Shown: positions 12,559 to 21,995 of the stretch, piece by piece
Numbering within the stretch: position 1 is the stretch's first letter
Layout of the letters: every line of letters starts with the position of its first letter
Origin: Scatophagus argus
Taxonomy: Eukaryota; Chordata; Actinopteri; Scatophagidae
DNA length: 64,000 bases
Direction of reading: 5' to 3'
Assembly (NCBI RefSeq): GCF_020382885.2
Contig: NC_058513.1
Location: 14,781,641 to 14,845,640, forward strand
Position numbers and translations under genes: made by a program
The notes under the pieces: generated by a model
What the model was told of the DNA's origin: nothing
Databases searched by the model: none
Seen by the model: only the letters and a program-made list of their open reading frames with translations

Positions 12559-14055
12559 TGTTACCAGAGCTTTACTCTGCCTCAAATTTACTGCTCCAGT
12601 ACAGCAGGAGCAAAATAACTGACGAGGGAGGGTAATGTATATACACAAGTGAACAATTATGTATGCAACAGACTGAGTGAGTGTCAGAGATGTCTGATGT
12701 TGACTGTAGTCGGTGTCCTGTCCGTATTACTAGCACTGAAAGGCTGTTCTGGGTGAATAATCGACCCTCAGATAGCAAACACTTTTTATATGATTAAATC
12801 CTAATAGAGTGAAGGGCATCTAAATACTAAGACATAAATGGAATTAAATAAATGCTGTTCTTTCTGTCTCTTCTCTCCTTTAATCATGGCCTTAGTATCC
12901 CCCCTCCCCAGGCTGTTCCAATCATTCATACTGTGCGTGTGCGTGTTTGTGTTTGCAGATGTGAGAGGTTTCGTTTATGGCCCAGTCTCATTTCCCGGTG
13001 TGTCTCCAGGTGTATGCATCTGAACTGAACCTCAGATTTAAAGCTCAAACCGGAGTCCGATGAGCTTTCACCTACAGAGAGCATGAAATGTTACATCTGG
13101 CTTTCGGTGTCCACCCGTTATCTGAAAATAGAGGTGCACACGTCTGCTGTGACTGTCATTACAGTAAATCAGCATCAGTTGAGTTTTGTCAAGCACATGG
13201 CTCACATGTTTGGTCACCGATGAACCAGATGTTGCGATTCCGTTATGAGAGGGAGCTTTCATTAGTTCAAAGTCTATGCAGCAGAGAGGCCAGATACAAA
13301 ATGACAAAAGACAAAAAGAAGGACAGCTGTGAATGTTTGATCTTGGCATCACAGCAGCGGCACCTCCTCACGATTAGCTTGTGGATGATTCTGTCTGTTG
13401 ATGACATAGTGCTGCAGACTTTATATTCATCAAAATTGTACAAAATAAAAAACAAAAAAAAAAAAAAGAAGCAATTTCCAGCAGACAGAAATGAGCACAG
13501 AATGACAGTGGATAAATGGACTTCACTTCATGTTTGCTAATGTTGAGTTTTCTCCGCACTGACAATGCTCAGTGTGTAAATAAAATTATATAATCTGTAC
13601 AGAATTAATAGAAAATAACAATTTTAAAGACCTGCCTGAACAGCTATGGTTTGTCGATGGTCGGGTTCTCTGTCACAAATAGCCAAAATGTAAAATCGTG
13701 GCTTTTACTGAAAGGAGGAAGACGCCTCAACTGGCTTTTTTTTGATATGTTTGTGTGAGATATGACAGTTCGTGTGTGTGTGAAAACATGGAGTCGGTCC
13801 TGGTGAATTTCTCCTGAGGAACAGAGGGATCAGCCAACACACACACACGCACACACACTACCCATGAAATTAAATTCAGTCTTCTTCAGTTATCACTTTC
13901 TGTTCCTTTTTTAACAATGTGACTTCTGTGTTTGTTTGGTGTGTGTGCAGCCCTCTGTTCCGTCTGTCTGTTCACTGACTCATTAGCCCACCGTCTTGAC
14001 TGTAATCTTAATTTCCCCTTTTTCTTTTTTTTTTCCATTGCCTCTTGGGACTGCT

Positions 14056-14061
14056 AATAAA
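14056..14061 (+). terminator. sec24c: Poly(A) signal of sec24c
   Basis: AATAAA is followed 30-60 bases later by TGTGCC and a GTTTTTTTTGTTTTG tract, the usual arrangement of a cleavage site with a downstream GU/U-rich element. Confidence 0.7.
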
Positions 14062-14325
14062 ATGATTGTTGAAAGTGAAATTCCACATTGTGCCTCTCTG
14101 GTGTTTTTTTTGTTTTGTTTTGTTTCTTTGGGGTTTTGGGTTAGTTTTTTTGGCTTTCCTGAAGCTTTGTTAAAAGTTATCCATGTTCACAACATTATAA
14201 TATATTGTAGTTAATGCAAACATCCATGCATGTTTTTACGCTAATTTTTTACCATCTTTAAAGTGGCTGTGTTAGCAATCAAAGATTTGCTAATCAGCTC
14301 CAAACACAAAGATTGAATCAGTCGG

Positions 14326-14331
14326 TTTATT
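14326..14331 (-). terminator. Candidate poly(A) signal of the NLR gene
   Basis: TTTATT on the + strand reads AATAAA on the minus strand, 575 bases after the NLR stop codon. It lies only 270 bases from the sec24c signal on the other strand. Confidence 0.45.
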
Positions 14332-14905
14332 GGCCAGTAGGTTTTCACATGTACTGGATTATTAGATGTAGTAAGACAAAACAAAAAAGTACTGCAAAGG
14401 ATACAAAGAGACATTTACGATAAAAATACGTAAAAATACCTCTCATGAAATGTCAAGAAGTGAATGAAGGAATGTTTTCATTTCGGTCCTAAACCACCAC
14501 CACCAAGTAATAAGCAAATTCTATTTTTGATGGCGCTGTATGAGCACTTCAGGGATCACAAACATTGTCAGGAATTACATTTCACGGAAACCATTCAATA
14601 TGGTGATGACAGAAAAAAGTCAACAGATCGACTGACCAACAAAGATCGCCAAAGGGTCCTTATCAAAAATATTCCTTTACATGATTCATTGTGTTTGTGT
14701 ATAAAGATATAACTTATGGCTGATATATTACATGTTATTTTCCTGGGTCTGTTATTGAAGCAAAAGACAATAATAATAAATAAAAAATAAACTAAAACTA
14801 AAACATGTTTTAATTTGTTATTGTTATCTGAATTAATTAATCCTTTAAACAGGTTTAAGGCTCAAGAGCAGGACAAAAGAAAATATTACATTATGTTAAC
14901 AATGT

Positions 14906-15563
14906 TTAGCACAAATGCACCGTGGAGTCCACCCATCCAAGCCAAAACCCTGGGTAGACAGGTTCAGTGAAGGTGGTGTGGAAGGTGTGGAGAGGGGTCA
15001 GTGCGCCACAGGAGACCGCAAAGTAGGACAGTGTCCCCGCTGACCAGTCCAGAAAGACTCCTACTTTATTGGAGCTTGGTGGGACAGTTACAGCAGTGTT
15101 CATGTCTTTGTGCCAAGTCTTGTAGCCATCTTTGTTGCAGTATAGCCCCCAGGAAGACTCGTTTTTGCCTAACCAGCAGTCATGACCCTCTCCTTTCCTG
15201 CACATCCCTATGTAAGCTACTCCTATGAAAGCTCTCCCACTCCATTCTGTCTCCCAGTAGCAGCGCTCTCTCAGTCCCTCCCTGCACAACACTTGTGTCC
15301 AGAAATCGAACCTTTCTGGGTGATCAGGATATGGCTGCTTGGTCCAACGCCTCGCCTTCCTGTTTCCCTCAGAGAGAGAAAGGTCTCGGTGTGCTGTGTT
15401 TGGGTCAAGGCTGAGTTTTTTGGTATCTGAGGAAACGTAACAAAAATGTGAGTTATTATTCATTGCTCAGTCTTTTCTTATGGCCTCAGAAGGAAACCGA
15501 CATGTTGGTTACTCACACTTCTTTGGACCTGGCTGAATCCTGGATTCATCGCACTGTTCTATG
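14906..15563 (-). other. PRY/SPRY (B30.2) exons of the NLR
   Basis: The 47-nt exon 15563-15517 codes the typical joining peptide ([13 protein letters not shown]). The last exon, 15426-14906, codes the B30.2 fold, starting at [19 protein letters not shown] and including the WETEW, WSLGRNE-like and [19 protein letters not shown] core strands. B30.2 modules bind protein ligands through variable loops. Confidence 0.93.
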
Positions 15564-18500
15564 CTAAAAAACAACAGAAGACCACATTTGCATCACTAAT
15601 ATGTTTTGTAGTATCCTGCAATACCAGCTTAGTATTTCACTCCTATAACATGATTGGACATATGATGGACAGTTTACAAAATAAATAAGAAAGGATACAA
15701 AAAACAATGCAGTGAACAGACTTTGATGTCTGAAATTGGTGGAAATTAATAAAGCAAACATGCTGAAGTTAAATATTAAGTAAATCATCTTGGAGATTCC
15801 ACCTGTCAATAAAACTTCTTGCATGAAGATATAAATAGCTGACCAATGACCAATACTGGATTTGGAAGCTGATAATTAGCTGATTTATGATTCGGGGTCT
15901 AGTCGAAAACACCTCTACCTGAGACTCTGCAGACTGCATTGTGGGTCATCCAGCAGAGCAGACAGCAGCATCTGGCCTGAGTTCCCTGGGTAGTTGTAGC
16001 TCAGGTCAAGTTCTCTCAGACTGGATGAGTTCAAAGCAGATGCCAGGAAAATGCAGCTTTCTTCCGTCAGTCTGCACAGGGACAAACTTCAAAAGAGACA
16101 TGAAGACATTTCATCCAAGTGACAATGGCAGCAACAACTGAGTTTGACTCTGTTAAATTATTCATCTGGCATGGAATTTCACTCAGGGCACTCACATGAG
16201 TATTTCCACCTTACAGTGAGGACTCCCCAGTCCACCACTCAGTTTTTTGACTCCTACGTCCTGTAAGTCATTGTCAGAGAGGTCCAGTACTTTCAGCTGG
16301 CAGCAGGCTGAGCTGATGACTGAGGCCAGGTCATCACAGCTGTGTTCTGTTAGCTTGGAGCCCCTCAGTCTAAATTAACAGAAAATAAATAGAAACACTT
16401 AAACCACTTGCTTGTACCTCATAAAAAGAAGCCTTGTATTTGATTCAGGGAATAAAGTCAACGTATTAGATATTGACCTGAGCGTTTCCAGTTTACTGCT
16501 CTGCAGTCCGTCAGAGAGCTGTATTATTCCTGCATCTGTCAGGTTGTTGTTGCTCAGGTCCAGCTCCCTGAGTTGTGATGATTTGATGCAATTCGCCAGG
16601 ATTTCACAGCAGGTCACAGTGAGATTACATGAATTTAGTCTGCAGTGGGAAAGGCAGAATGAGGAAGGTAAATAATTTCATAAAGAAGTGCTAAGTTCTT
16701 TTTTGGTCCCAATAAACTGCTGAGGGACAAAACTTTATCTCTTAAATGTTCAACAGCTAGTTTATAACTTTGTCTACCTACCACTAAGTGCTGGGCAGAT
16801 GGTATAAAGTCAGCTTTTTTGATAAAAACTGCCTGCAGGTTGCAGCTGAAAGTAAACTAAAATAGTAAAATTGTGGGTCATGAATCCAAAACATTGAGCT
16901 AAAAGACACTAAAATACTCCGTAGAAATGAGGGTAAATACAGAGTTGACTGTCAAATTTCTGAGGGTTTGTCACTACAAGCATTGCCTTTCACTTTACCC
17001 AGTCCTTTGATCCATTGTGAAAATAACTGATTATAGCCACAGTAAAGTGCACAGAACTTTGCTACCTGTTATCTACTAACAGCAACCAAATAACCTAACC
17101 TTACTACCAACAAGTGCTGACTCAATGTTCTTTTCACACCCTGCAAGCAGGTCTGAAGTACAACAGACCACACCTGCTCAGGCTTTTCAGAGCCTCTTGG
17201 ATTACTCTTTCACAATACCAGAAAAAATCTGAGCTGAATATCTTGAACACCAGTGGTAATAAAGGCTTTTCAGTTCACTCTCTGCTTTTTTAGAAAGTAC
17301 TTACTTTGCCACTCGAGCAGTCTTCAAAACAGGCAGCAGCCTCACAAGACCTTCCTCTGACCGAGCATAGTTACTCAGCTCAAACACACTCAGCTCTTCC
17401 TCTGATGTCAGTAGAACAAAGACCAGTGAGGCCCACTGGGCAGGTGAAAGCGTGGCTTTGTTAAGACTGCCCAATCTGAGGTAGCCCTGAATCTCATGCA
17501 CAAGTGTGCAGTCATTCAGTTCATTCAGGCAGTGAAAGAGATTGAGGCATCTGTCTGTGGATGGATTCATCCTGATCTTCTCCTTTATGTGTTTAATGAC
17601 CTCTGATCTTGTCCTTTGGTTCGTTCTATTGCTGGTCATTAGATGTTTCAACAGAGTCTGGTTGGATTCCAGAGACAGACCCAAAAGGAAGCGCAGGAAG
17701 ATGTCAAATTGTCCATTTTCACTCCGCAACGCCTTTTCCACCGCTTCCTTGTAGAGGATGAGCTCCGATGAATCTCTGAATGGGAAACGTCTCGAAGCGG
17801 ACGACTTCTTGATCAAGGCGTTGAAGTTGTCGTTGTTGAATTTGAGGTAGACATACAATGCAGCGAAGAACTCCTGGATGCTCAGATGCACAAAGCAGAA
17901 CATCTTCTGATTGCATGGTGTCAGCTCCTCACTGAAAATCTGTGTGTAGACTCCGGAAAACATGGACGCCTGCGTGACTTTTATGCCACTCAAGATGAGG
18001 TCGCTCTCATAGAAAATCAACTGGCCCTTTTCGAGCTCTTTGAAGGCCAGCTCACCCAACAAGATGAGGTTTTCTCTCAAGCATTCAGTGTTTGACTCTC
18101 TTCTTCCAGACAGCCTCTTCTTCATGTTGTCCACGTACAAGGACAGGAAGTGTATGTACATTTGAGTGAGGGTCTTTGGCGAGTCTTTACTGTCAGTCGT
18201 CGCCAGCTTCTTCTCCAGAACACTCGCTGCCATCCAGCAGAAGACTGGAATGTGGCACATGATGTGAAGACTCCTGCAGGATTTCACATGTGCGATTACT
18301 CTGTTTGCTAAGCTCTCATCACGAATTTTCTTCCTGAAGTACTCATCTTTCTGGGGGTTGTTGAACCCTCGCACCTCTGTCACTAGATCAATGTACTCCA
18401 GAGGGATCTGACTGGAAGCCACTGGGCGAGATGTTATCCAAACAAGAGCCAAAGGAAGCATTCGGCCCCTGATGAGGTTGGTCAGAAGCACAGCAATTGT

Positions 18501-19748
18501 GGTTTCTTGATTGACATCGGACATTATTTCACATTTATGGAAGTCTAAAGACAGACGGCTCTCGTCTAGACCATCCAGGATGAAGAGCATTTTGTTTTTA
18601 CCATTAGCAAAGATTCCAGTGTCTTTTGTTTGAGGGAAAAATACAGCGAGAAGCTCCACTAAACTGAATCTTTTCTTTCTCATCAGATTCAGCTCTCGGA
18701 AAGAGAGAGGAAATACAAAATCCAGGTTGGTGTTTTGTCTCTCCTCGGCCCAGTCTAGAGTGAACTTATTGACAGATACAGTTTTTCCAATGCCAGCGAC
18801 TCCCCTTGTGATCACAGTCCTTACGTGGTAGTCTTGTCCCCTTAGAGGAACAAAGAGTTGATTGCAGTGGATTGATTTCTCCTGGGCTATAGGTGTCCTG
18901 GAGGCAATCTCAATCTGTCTCACCTCATGCTCCTTATTGACCTCACCACTTCCTCTTTCAGTGATGTATAGTTCTGTGTAGATCTTGTGGAGAGATGTCC
19001 TGTTTGCTTCAGTCGTCATTCCTTCGAGCAGGTGGCTGAACTTCCAAATCAGAGAAGCTTTCAGTTTCTGTTGACATTCTGAAATCCTATTATCTGAACA
19101 ACAAAACACATTCAAAGGTTATTCAGGGTTTTTTTTTTCTGTAAATATGTGAAATACCTAAATATGTTGAAGTAATGGGTAGTAATAAGTAATGCTCACT
19201 TTGAGGCTGCAGTATGCTATGGCTGTCTGCAGTTTCATGGTTGAATTCTTTTCCCGATGAAACAAAAGATCCTGCAAAAGAACAAAAGGATCAGCAGAAC
19301 TCAAACCTCATTTCAGTTGCTGCTGAAACTTATATATTCATATCAACCTTGGTTTGTTGAGACGATGGTGATGTTTATGTTGCCAGTGCTAGAGCCAATG
19401 ATGGTTGGAGCAACCACATTCCCTCCACTCTGAGCGGTGTAGCAGGGATGCAAATGATGAAGTGCAGTCTGAATTGAGGAAACTGGATCTGAGAGAAACC
19501 ACAAAACTCAACTTCAGCAGTTTGTTACAAAAATGCAGTGTAGTGAACGATCACTGGGGCAAAAATGATTACTAAAGCCAGAGTAAAACATGTCCGGTGC
19601 TTTTAAGTTTGTCTTATATTTACAGCTTTGGATCGTAACTTGCGGCACTGGGTCCAGTTCCTTTCCATGGGAACTTTCTATTCTTAATTTTAACATCCTT
19701 ACCTCGAGAGACCTCGTTTGTTTTGTCAGCCACACTCTTTTCCTCCAT
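14906..19748 (-). CDS. NLRC3-like NOD-like receptor: FISNA-NACHT-LRR-PRY/SPRY
   Basis: A cytosolic innate-immune sensor of the fish NLR-C type. Minus-strand coding exons in order are 19748-19703, 19488-19348, 19271-19200, 19093-17305, 16639-16478, 16369-16196, 16071-15919, 15563-15517 and 15426-14906. Lengths sum to 3,105 nt with every phase matching, giving 1,034 aa and no break. Residues 1-15 come from a tiny first exon. Residues 16-86 are a low-complexity linker (GGNVVAPTI...GNINI) often found between PYD and FISNA in fish. FISNA is about 95-170 and NACHT about 177-345, with Walker A GVAGIGKT near 184 and Walker [10 protein letters not shown]. Three LRR exons cover 683-845 and PRY/SPRY 862-1034. 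No N-terminal death-fold is coded in this model. The start ATG is the first in frame, with TGA six bases upstream. The ligand is unknown. Confidence 0.93.
15919..16639 (-). other. Three leucine-rich-repeat exons of the NLR
   Basis: Exons 16639-16478 (162 nt), 16369-16196 (174 nt) and 16071-15919 (153 nt) each begin and end in phase 2. They code ribonuclease-inhibitor-type repeats with [22 protein letters not shown] and [11 protein letters not shown] cores. Fish NLRs usually have 174-nt LRR exons. The first and last here are shortened by whole codons, so the frame is kept. Confidence 0.92.
16640..17304 (-). other. NLR intron between NACHT and LRR exons
   Basis: No exon with LRR signature or supported splice pair is visible in these 665 bases on the minus strand. 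Confidence 0.5.
17305..19093 (-). other. FISNA-NACHT exon of the NLR
   Basis: A single 1,789-nt exon, the usual size in fish NLRs. It carries FISNA ([16 protein letters not shown]...[12 protein letters not shown]), then the NACHT ATPase with P-loop GVAGIGKT, Walker B LDGLDE, sensor-like WITSRP, the helical domains and a winged-helix region. Acceptor is TTGTTCAG and donor is GTAAGT. Confidence 0.95.
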
Positions 19749-19839
19749 GTTTTTTCATCAGCTCCTTCGTGCCTGTAGCCTGTATGACTTCTGTCGACTG
19801 ATACTCCTCATCAGTGCTCTTTTTCTGGACTGTGGACAT
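19726..19839 (-). promoter_or_regulatory. Overlapping uORF in the NLR leader
   Basis: A 37-codon upstream frame starts at ATG 19839 and ends at TGA 19728-19726, 20 bases past the NLR start codon (19748) in another frame. If the transcript starts left of this ATG, ribosomes using it cannot reinitiate at the NLR start. It would then hold NLR expression down. Confidence 0.4.
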
Positions 19840-20907
19840 GAGACCTTCCTGCGAATTTCCAGTAATTTATTTTCGGCAATTCAAATAAAGTGCAAACTAC
19901 TTTTAAAAAAAGGTTTCAAAAACAGAATGGTAATATTCAGCAAGGGCTGGTGTTAAAATCCAACAAATTGAAAGTTGAAATAAATGATTACCTTCTTTGA
20001 TAACTACTGTGATTGCCATCTGATGTACAAGCTGACAGTAACTGCTCATATGCACAGCAATGCTCAGACTGATATAAGAAATGTCTCTCACTTCCTTCCT
20101 GGGTGATCATGAAGAAAAACAGGAAGCTGGTCTTTCTTGTCTTGTTCAGTAAACCACAGCTCTTGAAACAGTTTCATTTACAGTAAAATGTAAATATAAT
20201 GAAAAAACTGCAACATGTTTGATGAGCTTTAATGTTAAATCATGTATCAATCTTGTGTAAAAATAAAAAAAAAACATTTTTCAATATTCATACCATGTAA
20301 ATATTTAAAAACATCACATTTAAACCATGAAAAAATGTTTAAAACCATGAGTCTCCGAATTCAAAATATTTACTACTTACTATTTACTTTACTAGTTTAT
20401 GAAGAAACAAGGAGCTGCATTCAGGCACAGCAGTGCTTTGAAGTAAATGTATGCTAATATACTCACAATGACAATGATAACATGCTGGATAAAATACAGA
20501 TATATTTTTATGATATTCACTATCTTAATTTACCATGTTAGCATACATTACATAATATACATAACATTAGCTAACTAGTGTTAAGCAGAAACTACAGCTG
20601 AGGATCATGAGATTGTCATGATTTTTGCCAGTGTTTGGTCAGAAAAGTAAAAAGTACAGGACAGTTAAAATTATAAAAATAAATGTCCATACACAATTTC
20701 TTCTTGATCTGTTGTTAAAGTATTTTAGTCTGGACCAATTCGTGGACAGACAGACAGACAGACAGCGCTACAACACTAGAGTGACTAAAACAACAAACAC
20801 CACATGAACAGAATGATAACAAAACTATTTTTTCAGCAAAAATGGAAGGCAACATATGTTAGTGATACATGTTACTGAATCTGAAGCAGCCATTTTCTGC
20901 AGCTATG
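19749..20907 (-). other. Spacer: 3'UTR of the PYD-RING gene and NLR leader/promoter
   Basis: Only 1.16 kb separate the PYD-RING-SPRY stop codon from the NLR start codon on the same strand. The AT-rich spacer has a minus-strand AATAAA at 19871-19866, very close to the NLR leader. I see no coding exon in it. A (GACA)n tract lies at 20745-20764. Confidence 0.5.
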
Positions 20908-21660
20908 TCACTTAGAGACAGAAACCTTCGACTCGCAGATCTGTATAAAGCCTCCCCCGTCATTTTTTTTAACAAAAGCAAAATATGGGTACAGCTTCTT
21001 GGTAAATATCTCCTCATAGGTCAGAATGAGTGCATTCGTATCAGCATCATGAAATGACACTGTCCCTTTTTCGTAGTCTAGCTCTATCCTGATCCTGTTG
21101 GGACTTTCCAGTACGCTTAAAGTCTTCCCCTTGTTGTCTCTATAACCTCTCTTTCCTTTCATAATAGTGTAGAGTCCATTTTGTGGAGCCGACCACAGTT
21201 CTTCTTTCCTTTCTGTGGCCTCTTCTGCGACACCAAGTATCCATCTGGTGTGACTTCTTGCCACCACTTCCCAGCTGTGTTTTCCAGAGTCATAGCCCTC
21301 GCAACCCAAGACCTGCTGAAGGGAAGTGTTGCGCTCTGGCCTTCCAGAATGCTGCTGCCAGGAGTCTGTGACTGTCACCTTGGTCAGATCATCAGACAGA
21401 GAGAGCCCTGGAGATGCAGTGGTGGGGTCCAGGACCACATGGGCTACAAATCAAACAGAATTAGAAAACCAAGCGTTCACTTGTGGGTTTACTGACCTGA
21501 GAGTATGAAGTAATTCAAGGCTTATGTGCCCCGGTACTTACTGTGTTTTACAATGCTCAACATTTTCTCCCAGATTCTGAACTGAAGGTTTTCCACATGT
21601 TTGGAGACGTTTATCTGTGGTTGTGGAAGTTTCCTTGGGTCTGACAGTGCTTTCTGAGGG
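20908..21660 (-). other. PRY/SPRY exons of the PYD-RING gene
   Basis: Exon 21660-21542 codes the helix before PRY. The last exon, 21443-20908, opens with [18 protein letters not shown] and holds the SPRY core ([40 protein letters not shown]). It ends in its own TGA, which shows that this is a separate gene end and not an internal part of the NLR. Confidence 0.92.
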
Positions 21661-21959
21661 CTGGGGCAAATGCAAGACATGAAAAGATAAGTCAAATTGT
21701 TTGGAAAATTTCTGATAGATTAAAAGGTAGAGTTTTGTCTAAGCACACCTTAGAGGATGTGAGACAAAACCTGCAGTCCTCATTCTGTGAAAAATCTAAC
21801 TGCAAAGCTCAGTCAAAGCAGCAACCAAAAGTGAGTTAAAAAGTGAAGTTATGAAAATTACAAAATCCCTTTTGCAACTCAGCAAGCTCCTCTGTGGGAA
21901 CACAAGGGTTTTGGGTTTTTTTGGGGTTTTTTTTGTTTGTTTGTTTGTTTGTTTTTGTT

Positions 21960-21995
<36 letters not shown>

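Larger units (their letters stand above)
12309..14085 (+). other. sec24c: sec24c 3'UTR
   Basis: No gene is visible after the Sec24C stop. The stretch holds a T-run (about 12394-12412) and a long GT microsatellite (12521-12558). It also has early AATAAA hexamers near 12419 and 13578, and a final strong site at 14056. The last is followed by a GU-rich element, which makes the long 3'UTR form likely. Confidence 0.6.

Noticed and set aside
20908..21443. Idea that this PRY/SPRY exon is an internal part of the downstream NLR
   Set aside because: It ends in an in-frame TGA and has its own full set of upstream RING/coiled-coil exons. The NLR has its own start exon and its own PRY/SPRY.
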